Part shown: piece after piece, positions 37,001 through 48,033 of the stretch
How the letters are laid out: every line of letters starts with the position of its first letter
Position numbering within the stretch: position 1 is the stretch's first letter
Translations under genes and position numbers: made by a program
NCBI GenBank assembly: GCA_003952965.2
Contig: CM025849.1
Span: forward strand, 8,696,058-8,760,057
From: Morella rubra
Taxonomy: Eukaryota > Streptophyta > Magnoliopsida > Fagales > Myricaceae
DNA length: 64,000 nucleotides
Direction of reading: 5' to 3'
The notes under the pieces: model-generated
Seen by the model: the letters and a program-made list of their open reading frames with translations, nothing else
Told to the model about the DNA's origin: nothing
Databases searched by the model: none

Positions 37001-38335
37001 TTGGAGAACACTGAACATGCAACTCATTTCAGTATGTCGGGCTTGTTTAGAAAGAATGGGAAGATTGAAAATTGGAAACCTTGTCTTAAGATGCCTGCAA
37101 AAGCTGTCACAACCAATGAGATCCACTCTGCTTTATCGCCTGTTGGAAGGAAGCATTTAGCAGGTAGCAATTTGGTTTCCTGTTGTATTAATCAGAACGG
37201 TGTAGCGTCTACTTGTTTGGTTGTTTCTGGCTCTGTCGCTAAGATCTCCCCTCCTAATGGTGAAAAATATACTTCTGGAGTTCCCGGAAGCTTGGAAGGT
37301 CTAGAATGCTTGCTGGAACTTAGTGGCGATTATGACAGTCACGTTAGAAACCTGCAATACAGTCAGCTTTGCCATGGGCATGCTTTATCTCCACCTTTGT
37401 TTCCCAGTCCTCCAATGTCACCTTGGTTTCAGAGTAATCCATGTGAAGATGTTTATGAATCACAACAGATCAAGCGGAATATTCATGCTCAAATGAAAAA
37501 AAATGGTGTCACTTTAGGACCAGGATTTTACGCTGCAGGTCGTCCGACTTTGCCCTCTGCCAGTTATGGTCTAGAAAAAAAGAAGAAACCCCGAGGAACC
37601 GGCACATACTTCCCAAAAGTGGTATATTCCTTTTGAAAATGCATTTTCTAGCATTTGTGTGTTCTGTTCAAACATGTTCTTGGGCTATGTTCTGGGTAAG
37701 CTATTTCTTAATGGGTTCTGTAATCTTATAATTGTCTCAAACTCTGCAGAATTTTGGTCCTTTTAGGGACAGGCCAGTTCCCCATAAAAGAAGGAATCAT
37801 ATGGTGGAGGTTCACAGTCCGTTGCAGAGACACACTCGTAACAATGGATTAGCTCCACAAGAGGTGAACTTACGTGACAAAGGTAGCCATGAGCTCTCAT
37901 ATGATAAGTTCCCTGTTTTGGGCCGTGGGAAGTTTGGATGGCCAGATTCCCATCAATCTCACCTTTCCAAAGGGGGGTCATCCCCTGCCAACAGCTTCTC
38001 TTGTTCGTATGTGAAACTTGAATCTTCGTCTCTTTGCCCTCAGCTTTCTGAAGCACTCGTGACAGAAGGAAGCAGTGAGCTGGACTTGGGGATTTCACAC
38101 ACTTGTGTCTCAACTCCAAGCCCTGTGATACCAGCACTCCAGAGTCCAGAACCATTACCAGCAGAAAATCAAGAAAGGTAGTTTAACCTGGTGAGATTTT
38201 TGTTCTAACAGAGTCAATAGATTTTCTTCCTTTAAGGGGCTGTCCAAAGTTCTCTCCATGGTTTGGATTTCCAGGTTTGAAGAGCAGTTGTATCGTCAGA
38301 AAGATGATGACACTTTCCCCCCACTCTCTCACTGA
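34069..38335 (+). CDS. Nucleotidyltransferase of the PAP/OAS1 (non-canonical poly(A) polymerase-like) superfamily
   Basis: Nine exons (34069-34296, 35134-35319, 35570-35662, 36016-36198, 36301-36403, 36490-36675, 36762-37621, 37750-38177, 38275-38335) join in frame to 775 residues. Seen: the polymerase-beta-type pattern VFPYGSVPLKTYLPDGDIDL (GS helix plus DxD metal ligands), a third acidic position in NICVDISFNQLGGL, and the substrate-binding domain around AWCYYQSRILGAHHGLISTYALE. The 280-residue exon 7 begins GNFYRIRSALKHGARKLG and then becomes low-complexity. The C-terminus FPPLSH follows a last exon that begins in the Arg codon before FEEQLYRQKDDD. Plant homologues are annotated PAP/OAS1 substrate-binding domain proteins; their RNA substrate is not settled. 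The 5' UTR (about 33700-34068) is CT-rich. A scrambled second copy lies at 42.4-50.3 kb. Confidence 0.9.
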
Positions 38336-38789
38336 AAGCTTTGGTCACAGGATGGACTACTCTTTCACTGAAAGCTTTTTGAAAGGAATATACTATGTGC
38401 CGGCTCCTCGGGGACGGGGTTTTTCTTTTCTTTGGGGAAGGCATTCCCATTTCTCTCCTCACCTTCTATCTTCTGCTTCTTGTTGGAATGATGTGCAGAA
38501 CGTATTGTATATTCTTCGAGCACCTTCCTCCAGCATCCAAGTTTGTTCACTTTGAGTGAGTCCAGGTATATATTAGGTGATGCTTTTCTGGGTTTTCTTT
38601 CCAGTTCAAGTGATTGTAATTAGTCTTCTGAACTTCTAATACAGGAAAAAAAATGTCCAGACATCTTTTGCAGAATGTACATCGGAGAGAGAATGTTGGA
38701 ATATTTCAGCAGAAACTGTTGGAAATATGAATTTGGATGGGTTTCTTTTTGACTGTGTGTGATTACTTTGTATCAAATTTTTCACTCCC

Positions 38790-39330
38790 ATGCACGGTGA
38801 TGGCCATGTCAGGTTCATCTGCTGCTCCAACTGCGGCAAATGCTGCCCTAAGGTAGGCCCTTGCTTTTTTTATGTTTGACTACCAAAAAAAATTTAGACG
38901 TTCCGAAATAGTGGAATTCTTTTTATGTATGCTTGTGTTTTCCTGTCTAGTGATGTTGTTATTGGATGTGGGTATTGTGTGAACAGGACAAATCCATTAA
39001 AAGGTTTCTGGTGAGGAACGTCGTTGAGCAGGCTGTTGTTAGAGATGTCCAAGAAGCTTGTGTTTCCGATGGTACAAGAACCTTTTTTTCATTGTCGTTG
39101 GTTACTTTTGTTTTATGTTTATTCTTTGTTGTTAGTGGTTCAATGTTGATGGTTATGAAGCTATGGTGATGTTTTGATGGTGCATTGTGATTTTTTAAGG
39201 TTACACACTCCCAAAGCTGTACGTAAAGATGCAGTACTGTATTTCATGTGCAATCCATTCTCATGTTGTGAGGGTCCAATCTCGTACCAACCGGAGGAAC
39301 CGTAAACCCCCACAGCACTTTAGACGCCAG
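38790..39330 (+). pseudogene. RPS26: Small-subunit ribosomal protein eS26 (RPS26), N-terminally truncated
   Basis: Three exon segments (38790-38852, 38987-39071, 39200-39330) splice in frame: [37 protein letters not shown], then [17 protein letters not shown] and [16 protein letters not shown]. The paired cysteines of the eS26 zinc ribbon (CSNC, YCISC) are present. The usual basic start (about 12-14 residues before the HGRGHV position) is absent: the bases before CACGGTGATGG do not encode it, and GRGHV reads GDGHV. After KPPQHFRR the usual Pro-rich tail is lost, perhaps by a 1-base deletion. A Pro/Ala stretch (PRPAGAQVAA) at about 40910 may be a displaced tail exon. The body is well kept, so expression is possible, but a functional ribosomal protein looks unlikely. 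Confidence 0.75.
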
Positions 39331-39339
39331 TTATGCCTG

Positions 39340-41200
39340 CCTTGTCTTGTAATTGATGGTTTAATTGTGTTAAGGGGAGATATAATTTTCTTCTATTTGG
39401 TTTTAACTTCCGTTGTCTGTAAAATACATTGATTGTTCTCTTGGTTTGGTGGTTTTGAAGGAAAACTGGGTTGTATTGTTCTTCTTGAGCCTAGATTGAG
39501 TTCAGCCAATTAATTTTGGGTTATAGGTTTGACATTAAACCTCTAGTGGACAGATTTTCTCTGCCAACCCCAGTGTCAGAGGTGATTCTCTGTAGATTCT
39601 GTCAACCCAAGATTAGATGTTGGTTTGATCAAGACTTTAGTATGTAATTGTCAGTGTACTGGATGGCTGTATTTCACCTAGGCCTTGCATAATAGCTGGC
39701 TGTATTGCGTGTTTTGGGGGTTGGCTCTATTGTAACATCTTATTCTGCTGTCATAGGAAAATTACTCTGTCAGACTTCTAAGGTTAAAAGTGCTCAGCTT
39801 TTATTCTAATGCTTGCCAATTTTGGTGTTTCTGGCGAGCGGTTTTGTACTTCATTTTGTTATTCTAGGAGATGCAGATTGACTAACTTTGCGAAACAAAC
39901 TTGTACTTGTTGCACAGTGTTGTGCATTAGTTGATGTATTGGTGTGAGCAAGTGCTCATCACCTGCTTCAACTTGGAACATTGATGCTTTCCATCCAAAC
40001 TTGTCCACGTATCTTGTGTAGAAGCATTTTATGGTGATGGAGGTGGTAATTGCCGCATCACTACATATCATAGGGGCATAGTCATGCGTTTTGCATGCAG
40101 AGTACATATTGATGGTGGCCACATGAGCTTTTTCTCAAGACTTCTACAAATGGCATAGATTGACTTTAAACTTTTACGAGTTCCAGTTTCAGCCATGCTT
40201 TTAATGGAAGTAGTATTCATGTTGTATGTTTACTGCAGAGTCGTTGACTGAAACTTTAGTGTAGAACTTCTAAAAGCACTTGTCCTATGTTTCTATACAA
40301 ACCTGTTTTTAATTCTTGCCGTGGTATGTTGCATTTTTCTGTTAGTCCAACTATCAAACTTTGAAGTTGTAGTCTTGTAATATACATTCAGGTCTTTATA
40401 CGGCCAATGATGAGCTAAATCAGTACCCTGAGTGCTTGTGTTAAATATATTACCCATGAAGTTGGCTAATTTTACAGGGAATAGATTGTCGGCTAGAGCA
40501 GCGAACAGAGTGGGACATATTTTTTTTTATTAACGCCCTGTTAGGTGGATGAGAAATGTTTGAAGGAAAAAGAATCTTTACTCAGTTGGACTTTTTGCCC
40601 AAAACAGATAATTGCATGAGATTCAGATTCAGCATTATAAATTCTATATTTACTCTATTTCCAGCTAAACTAGGAATATATGTTCAATAAAGCTAGGGTA
40701 TCTTTCTTCTCATGCTACTGTTCTAATAGTTGTCTTCCTTCTTTTTCCCACTTTCATTGGACCCTTGTATATGTTAGTGCAGCATTCCTCTGTTTTTTTG
40801 TGAGCTTACGAAATAATGCTTTAGATGTGTTTTTGTTAGGGCTCGTTTGATCTAATTATGTGGACTCTGTCCTCCACTTTGTTCTCGTATCTCTTTGTTT
40901 TCGTTTCAGGACCACGTCCTGCTGGAGCACAAGTTGCTGCTTGGGATCACTACAACATGCTTGGCTCCATCACTTTTGAGGCTTTCAGTATCAACTGCTG
41001 CTCGTTTTTTTGCATGGTATCTATTGAGTGTAATTTTTGTATGATGTGGATCAGAATCTGTTATAGTATGACAGCAGAAGCAGAACCATGAAGTTTCTTA
41101 TGAGATTAATTAGATCTGATAGATTGCTGCTGGAATTGTGTTCCTAGGCCAAATAATTATTCTCACCGATTGTTGTTGGAATGCTTATCAGAAATCAAAA
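39340..41200. other. Region after eS26, no certain gene
   Basis: Mostly TG-rich non-coding DNA resembling introns or UTR. The only protein-like signal is GPRPAGAQVAA near 40909-40941, after a fair acceptor (GTTTCAG), which could be a tail exon of eS26 but does not continue its frame from the exon at 39330. Confidence 0.4.
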
Positions 41201-41214
41201 CCTTACATGGTATG

Positions 41215-41880
41215 AAACCCAGTTGTAGAATTTTGGAGGTTTCAACTAAGCCATACTAAATGCCTGCTCCGATGATTCGGATCATATCAAGCAAGTTCGA
41301 CCCCACAAATAGATTATTTTATGACTGGGAACCGGCAGCGACCACAAGGTTAAACCCATGTATTTCTTGTTTTTTAGGGAGATTCTATGCGGCGGGTACA
41401 AAGATCTTGTTTTTTTAAGGAGACTTTATAGGGTTTATTTGAATTAATCGTAATTCATATCTTTAAATATGGAGATTTTATAGAGTTGAAGTAAAAAGAC
41501 TTAATAAATATCACAAAATGTGAAAAGTTAAGGCTCTATTAATCCAGGAGATTTAATAGACCTATTCAATTAATACACTCTTTAATTGTTTAGTTTTTGA
41601 GGCCTTAACAATAATCTTTCTTAAATATATTGTTAAAGAAAATTTTGAATTAGGGATAAATTTTACAAAGGTGAAAAGTTTATGCTCTTTCAATTAAAAA
41701 GATTTAATAGGTCTTTTCAATCAATATACTCTTGGCTCAACTTAAGAATGTAGGTTAGATGCACATTTAAGAGTTCAAACCACAACTTGCGTAAAAAAAA
41801 ACTTTTGACTTAAATGAGGAGTCAGTGGGTCAGATAGTCTTTCTGAAGATTGTTGTAATATTGAACTTACCTTATATAGA
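41215..41880 (+). repeat. Locus-flanking repeat R, copy C (deleted)
   Basis: 41223-41287 matches 51790-51848 (GAATTTTGGAGGTTTCAACT). It then jumps directly to sequence matching 32695-32810 and 32980-33100, so the middle present in copies A and B is missing. It marks the boundary between the intact nucleotidyltransferase/eS26 locus and its scrambled copy. Confidence 0.7.
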
Positions 41881-42432
41881 AATTTGACTAGGTCTATTTA
41901 AACTCGGTACATGTGAATGAATGTTTGGATTTTCTCGTTACCTAAAAATAATAAAATTATTAATATAAGGGATCTAGCAATTATATTAAAAACCTTAGTT
42001 ACCTAAGTAGATATGTTCTAACATAAGTCTATCCTTCACATTCTTACCAATTTTACTTATCAATTTTCACTTACCTTTCTTCACTTACCTTTCTTCTACT
42101 AGGTACTACTTTTATAGTCTATCCTTCACATTCTTACCATTTCCTTTTTGTTGGGGCTTGATCCCTCATTTCTGTCGTGTTTTGTAGAGCGTCCATCCTT
42201 CTCATACGTCTTCTCGTGTGCCATTGGTTTCTTTATGTGAGGATTTCGGGATCGTGGGGCATACATGTCCATAGAATGAGTTATAACCGACGTCCTTTGT
42301 AAAATGACGTTATCTATTTTGGGCTTTGAGCTAGTATGGGCTTTCTTCTGTTGTTGGGTTGTTCGCATGACCACTTTGTTCGATTTGGGCCGGGCTAATT
42401 CAGTTACCGTATCATGTTTCTCTTTCACCATT

Positions 42433-43018
42433 TTCATGTTTTATATTCCCCGATACCCATTGCCTTTCTCCCTCATTGTCGAATTTGATTCAGAATGATC
42501 CCGGTACACGTACTCCAAAACCCGCCGCATTGATCCCAACATAGCTTCTCCCTTCTTTGGCAACCCCCATGCTCTAACGGCGTGGTTTTCTACCTCCCCG
42601 GAGGGCCGGTCCTCAAGAAACCGGAATCTCCCTCTGTTTCTTTTTGTTTTTCTCCTTCTTCGTTTCTTGCTTGCTCTCTCTGAATTCTTGATTAGCGGTG
42701 TTGCATTGTGGTCGTATTTTCTGATGGTAGTGAACAGCTTTTTAATGTGTGATCTTCAAGTCTTGGCGAAAGAACAGCTCTGCGCCGCTTCGTCGCCATT
42801 GCCGGCATCGAACTCTAATCCGGGGTCTATAGGAGCCGACTCTTGGGCCGCAGCAGAGCCAAACGCAGAAGAGGTAGTGGGTCGGATTCACCCAAGTTTG
42901 GCGGCTGAACACAAGAGGACGGAGGTCATTGAATATTTACAGGGACTCGTGAGGTTTTGCGTTGGATGTGAGGTACACCATAGACATCGGCAAGATATTT
43001 CTTCTTTTTCTTGCTCTG
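42433..43018 (+). pseudogene. Duplicate of nucleotidyltransferase 5' UTR and exon 1
   Basis: Direct-orientation copy of about 33770-34330. The exon-1 copy 42745-42972 stays open (MCDLQVLAKEQLCAASSPLP at the start, then NAEEVVGRIHPSLAAEHKR) and keeps the donor TGTGAG|GTACAC, but the exon 2 that should follow is gone and inverted eS26 sequence starts about 45 bp later. Substitutions include GDVQ to CDLQ. If the copied promoter works, transcription would run into inverted gene pieces. Confidence 0.85.
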
Positions 43019-43021
43019 TGG

Positions 43022-43437
43022 GGGTTTGCGGTTTCTCCGGTTGGTACGAGATCGGACCCTCACAACATGAGAATGGATTGCGCATGAAACACAGTACTTC
43101 ATCTTTAAGTACAGCTTTGGGAGTTTGTGACCTTAAAATCACAATGCACCATCAAAACATCACCACAGCTAGATAACCATCAACATTGAACCACTAACAA
43201 CAAAGAATAAACATAAAACAAAAAGTAACCAACGACAAAGAAAAAAACGTTCTTGTACCATCGAAATCACAAGCTTCTTGGAGACATCTATAACAGCAGC
43301 CTACTTATCAAAAAAAAAAAAAAAATCTCTAACAGCAGCCTGCTCAACGATGTTCCTCACAAGAAACCTGTTAATGGATTTGTCCTGTTCACACGATACC
43401 CACATCCAATAACAACATCACTAGACAGGAAAACGCA
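43022..43437 (-). pseudogene. Inverted copy of eS26 exons 2 and 3
   Basis: Reverse complement of about 38935-39310. Exon 3 lies near 43026-43131 and exon 2 near 43258-43375. Exon 2 is broken by a run of about 16 A and a repeated AACAGCAGCCT (43291 and 43332). The copy then joins at 43437 to inverted sequence from 38430-38555, skipping about 380 bp that includes eS26 exon 1. Confidence 0.8.
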
Positions 43438-43565
43438 AGTGAACAAACTTGGATGCAGGAGGAAGGTGCTAGAAGAATGTACAATAATTAAGTTCTGCAC
43501 ATCATTCCAACAAGAAGCAGAAGATAGAAGGCGAAGAGAGAAATGGGAATGCCTTCCCCAAAGCT
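43437..43565 (-). pseudogene. Inverted copy of nucleotidyltransferase 3' flank
   Basis: Reverse complement of about 38430-38555, the 3' UTR of the intact gene (shared word CATCATTCCAACAAGAAGCA). It continues to about 43565; 43566-43648 then matches nothing else in the window. Confidence 0.75.
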
Positions 43566-43648
43566 TAGGCTCAATTTTTTGCATTTATGGTTATTCTTTG
43601 TGCCATCATTCGTCTATGCATTTGGCTGTCCAGCCTCTTGTTATGTTT

Positions 43649-44182
43649 TGACGCTAGGGAGGGATTTTGCATCTCACTCCAACAAGTATTTCCATGCCTC
43701 CCCGGAGTGCTTGAAAGGAACATATTGAGTTCGTCTGCTATTCTCTCTACGGTAGCAAGAGAATACAGCCAAGCTTGCGAGCCCCATGTTTAAGAGCGCT
43801 ACGTATTCGATAGAAATTACCTGGCAGAAAACCCATGAGAATAGAGAAAACCCAGCTTGCAATCCACGCACTCCAAAGCCATCACAATGTAAAGAAAAAA
43901 CCCCATACCTCTACTGACACTACGCCCAAGGTTGTTGTTCTCTCTAAAGTGGATCAATAATGTTAAGATGCTTCTGGGCAAATGGCCGTGAGTTTGTTTC
44001 AAGCGCCGTTGGCGACAAGGATAATATCCCGACGCAGTTTCTAAGGAACTCTTCGCTTATCAATACATCGTCTCCCCCATTTTCGGTACCTCAGCTGAGA
44101 GAGAGAGGGAGATCAAAAAACCACCAACAAAGACATCCATCATTGTAAAGATAAGTGGGAATCACTTACCTTTAATATCAGG
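43649..44182 (-). pseudogene. Inverted copy of nucleotidyltransferase exons 5 (end), 6 and 7 (start)
   Basis: From 43684 this is the reverse complement of about 36390-36893: start of exon 7, intron 6, exon 6, intron 5 and the end of exon 5. At 43649-43683 it carries a foreign tail (ATTTTGCATCT...CTCCAAC) that also occurs, inverted, at 50268-50302, so 43649-43984 and 49968-50302 form the outer arms of a large palindrome. Frames are damaged by substitutions. Confidence 0.85.
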
Positions 44183-44189
44183 TTGCTGC

Positions 44190-44973
44190 TAGGGTTATAT
44201 TCGAGTCGAGTCGAGCTGAGTATTGGCTGTTCAAACTCGGTTCGTTACACATATATGCGAGTTCAAGTTCGAACTGAGCTTGAATCGAGCTTCTGCAAGG
44301 GTGTTCGAACTCGGCTCGTTTAAAATTTTTCATGTTCGAACGAGCTCGAGCTTGATTAAAAATATATACATGATTCGAGTTCGAGCTTATTCGAGCCGAG
44401 CTCAAACTCGACCTAACCAAGAAAATATGAGCTTAGAAAACACAGATACCACAAACAAAACTCAAATCAAGCCTCGACATATGGTGTCATAGTACATTAT
44501 ACACGACATATCATAAACACTTGACATTTGTGCAAACTTTATTTTAGAAAATATTTAAATTCATATATAACCTATGTTAATTGGCAAAAATGACCTACAA
44601 CATATATTTAATATATAGAGGGCATAACAAATCCTTATGGATAATACTCATCCATTCATATATCAATATAATCAAATGCATATTTTACTAATATGTGACT
44701 ATTAAATATAAACCAACAAATAAATAAGATACTTATAATACATACAAATGTACCGAGCTTTTAAATGAGCTTAAATGAGCCGAGTCGAGCTTATATGAGT
44801 TTTGTTCGCTAGCTTAAATCGAGCTCGAGTTTAACCGAGTTTGGCTCATTTAATATTCGAGCTAGAAATGGTGTTCAAACTCAATTTGTTTATTAAACGA
44901 ATTGAACTCGAGTCGAGCTTATACAAGCCGAGTTCGAGTTATTCATGAACAGCTCAGTTCATTTACAGCCCTA
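44190..44973. mobile_element. hAT-like non-autonomous element (family H, copy 2) with 8-bp target duplication
   Basis: The 784-bp element begins TAGGGTTATATTCGAGTCGA and ends ...GTTCATTTACAGCCCTA. The right end, inverted, is TAGGGCTGTAAATGAACTGA. It is flanked by the perfect 8-bp direct repeat GTTGCTGC (44182-44189 and 44974-44981). Ends and duplication fit hAT. Its termini closely match those of 1857-2997 (inverted TAGGGCTGTAAATGA against TAGGGCTGTGAATGA). AT-rich interior, no transposase. It sits at the edge of an exon-4-like fragment of the duplicated nucleotidyltransferase. Confidence 0.85.
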
Positions 44974-45024
44974 GTTGCTGCTATTATGAAAGTCATAATC
45001 TTGGTCCTCACCAAGGTTTGATTT
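44974..45024 (+). pseudogene. Fragment of duplicated nucleotidyltransferase exon 4 (first part)
   Basis: The sequence reads CYYESHNLGPHQGLI, matching CYYQSRILGAHHGLI of the intact exon 4 (about 36079-36124). It ends at GGTTTGATTT, exactly where the 4.7 kb inverted-arm element begins. The rest of exon 4 resumes at 49768, with 54 bp of the original exon missing between. Confidence 0.8.
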
Positions 45025-46297
45025 GGGTTCGGTTATGGTGCTGAGGTTTATTATGCTAATAGCTACTGATGGACGGTTGGGATTAAGTTTTTAAGATCCA
45101 AGGGCTGCGAATAAGGCCACGTCAATCAATGAGTTTTGACCTGCAATTTGACTCGTTTGCCACATTACCCATTTTCCTTATAACCCAAATTTCCGGACCT
45201 GCTTTGCATAAAACTTCCCGTTCCATTTTGCCACAGCTCCAACACCTTTTGTTTTGCCACAGCTCCAACACCGTCGCCGCCCATCTCCGTCGCTCAACGT
45301 TTGGACGTACGTCAAAAGATTTCAAGATCCCAAAAGGTTTGAAATTTTGTTCACTTCTTCCATTAACAAATTTTGATCGATTCGATGTCTACTTGTAGTA
45401 GTCTTTTCTGTGTGAATCTTAGGCTTGAGAAGCATAGGCATTTCAGGAACTCATGAACATAATTATATGGTTGTCGTTCTGTTTTCACTATTTGCATTAA
45501 ACGGTGCAGGATTTTATCTGCATCTTTAAAAATTCTTGGCTGAAAAAGAAATGCACGGGATAGTGTAGTTTTCGACTGATACTTCCATAAAAATTTTGCT
45601 AGTGTTCTCTGCAAATGGGGCGTCTGCAATTTATGGGTCAAACGGTTGAACATATGGCTCTCTGATTTTGTGTGAAAGAAGGAACCATATTCTCTTTGGC
45701 AGTAATAATTATTAGTTGCCACACTTTCCATGACTTGATCTGCGAATAATCATTTGCTTTTTAGGGACAACCACAATTGCTTGTCCTTTATGTACAATAT
45801 TTGGAAATGCTGGTGTTGAGTACCTTTAAATGTGTTAGTATAAGCGTGCTTGTGAAATTCCAAAATTGAATAAAACCTGTAGATTTGGTTTCAAAGGGTC
45901 AGAAGAACTCTCTGTTTTACATGGGACCAAAATAACGAAAATATGAATGTAGTTTATTATTGTTTGTGATATCCATTGAGGATGTGAACATCGATAGTAA
46001 TGATTCCTTTTTCTCAGTGTGAAAATTGGAAACTTTCTGTTACGAACAATTTTTTATTTAATTAGTTGTTATTTAGTTATTTGTGGTTGAGTGTCTTGCT
46101 TGTGATAATTCTCGGATAGATTGAATCACAGATGAGAGATAAATAAAAAAATGGAAGATTAAATTGGTTAATATTGTCAAAGAGGTGAATATTTTATTTT
46201 ATTTTTTTCCCTTGTGATCTGATTAGTAATTGTGTTTAGGTAGATGAGAGAGCGATGCTGAAGCATAAAGGGAGTATCTTGGCCAATCTTTGAGAGT

Positions 46298-46720
46298 CAC
46301 TACGCTGCACTGGAACATCTTCTTGCTCAGTTGTCAGATAATGATGATGAAGATCCTTCTGCCCCTGTTAGCACGGGTTCTGGAGTGGATGTCGATATGG
46401 AGATTGTTAAAAAGGTTTCAAAACGCGGGAGCTAAAGCATAAATGGAATAAGCGATTAAAGAGCAGACTTGAACGAAGGAGTTCACGTGGTTGTGGTCGT
46501 GCTGTGCTCGTCACAACGAGTGTCTCGTCGTTTGCAGCTACTTGATGAATTAGAGGTATATTCTCTAATGTGATGCTTAGAGTTGAAATTTAAATTTACC
46601 ATATTACTGTAACAATTATAGTTTTGTATTCCTCTTTTGTAGGTATCCAACGAGGATGAGGAAGAGAAGAGGAAGAGGAAGAGGAAGATGAGAGGAGGAA
46701 AAATCGCTAAGTGGATGATT
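46298..46720 (+). other. Unrecognised gene-like fragment inside the inverted-arm element
   Basis: A frame from 46298 reads HYAALEHLLAQLSDNDDEDP, then SAPVSTGSGVDVDMEIVKK, and stops near 46432. Further down, after an acceptor-like TTTTGTAG at 46636-46643, VSNEDEEEKRKRKRKMRGG follows, reaching a stop near 46720. This looks like pieces of a host gene (acidic then basic low-complexity), possibly captured by the element, but I cannot name the family. Confidence 0.35.
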
Positions 46721-47121
46721 TAGGAGCCTTGGCGAGTTGTAGATGTTTGATAATGTTTCAGTTTTTGGGTTGTAAATATTTATGGTCTATGTATTTTGTT
46801 TTTTAGTTCTACTGTTTAGTCTTTTGGGTTGTAATGTTTATGTTTTATTTTTATTTTTTGTCTTTCGTAGGATATAATTATGTAATGAATTTACTATGTT
46901 CAAGTATAGCCAAAAGTTAGTATACAACATATTACAAATATGTTCATCACAATCTGCAAGTCCATTCAACATATATTCATTGAAAGTCTTCTAAAAAGAA
47001 AAATACGAAAAAATAAAATAGAAAAATAAAATAGAGAAAATCGAAGCTTTACATTGAGTACATAACAAAGGTGATCATCGAACTGTCCACAAGCAGTTTC
47101 TTACATCATACTAAATACTAA

Positions 47122-47632
47122 GGGGTAAAGTCATAGTTAGCCCCATAAGTATGAGCAAAAATCAAATGGTACCCCTAATTATCAATTCGGCGATTTGAGA
47201 CCCATAACTTTTGAAAATCATCAATTCTAGCCCCCGTCTAAATTGGGCGTTAAATTCGATGGAAATCATGCAAAATGACCAAAATGCCCCCCAAAATAAA
47301 ATTACTAAAAAATTCATTAAAAATAAAAATGATTTTTTTTTTAAAAAAAAAGTAATATTTTTTAAATAAAACTATTGAAACACTATTTCAAATAAATATT
47401 TATTTTTAATTTATTTCTTAAATATTTATTATTTTTATTTATTTTTAAAATTTAGTCTTGGAGGGGCATTTTGGTCATTTTGCATGATTTTCCTTTGATT
47501 TAACGCCTAATTTAGACGGGGGCTAGAATTGATGATTTTCAAAAGTTATGGGTCTCAAATCGCCGAATTGATAATTAATGGTACCAATTTGATTTTTGCT
47601 CATACTTATGGGGCTAACTATGATTTTACCCC
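47122..47632. mobile_element. 511-bp Mutator-type MITE with 9-bp target duplication
   Basis: The ends GGGGTAAAGTCATAGTTAGC and (inverted) GGGGTAAAATCATAGTTAGC begin inverted arms of about 175 bp (47122-47297 and 47455-47632). Flanks are the perfect 9-bp direct repeat AAATACTAA (47113-47121 and 47633-47641). Long inverted arms and a 9-bp duplication fit the Mutator superfamily. The centre is an AT-rich spacer without coding. It is nested in the 4.7 kb element, so it is younger than that insertion. Confidence 0.9.
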
Positions 47633-47802
47633 AAATACTAAACCAAGAAATCAACATTACAAATAAATAAGAGAACAAAAAAGTCTGCCTTAACCATTAA
47701 GAGCAGCTAATACCATTGAAACATTATACAAAGATCCAGTGACTACAATGAACTCTCAGCTAATATGGTTCCGTATTCCAAGTTGTTCCTAGGGCAAACT
47801 AT

Positions 47803-48033
47803 TTGATCCTTGAACCCTTCTCTGAATTTATCACTCCAGTATCAATAATAGTAATGCCCAATTCATTGGAAGCTTGGATCCAACAATCTTTTAATACAAA
47901 AGCAGGAGTTGTTCGAGACTTGTCTCCAACAATGTCAGCTTTTGCCAAACATAATAGCTCTAAACGTCATCTGTATTGTGTTCACCATGGAATTCATCAA
48001 TTCCATTTTGCACAAGGAGTCTCAATAGATTGA
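47803..48033 (+). other. Unrecognised open frame inside the inverted-arm element
   Basis: The 76-codon frame contains MPNSLEAWIQQSFNTKAGVV and RDLSPTMSAFAKHNSS. It looks protein-like compared with surrounding AT-rich DNA but matches no family I know. It could be a captured host exon. No convincing splice sites were assigned. Confidence 0.3.

Noticed and set aside
42126-42437. Minus-strand Lys-rich frame of 103 codons
   Set aside because: No recognisable motif; it overlaps the start of the duplicated 5' region and a 21-bp repeat (42031 and 42119).
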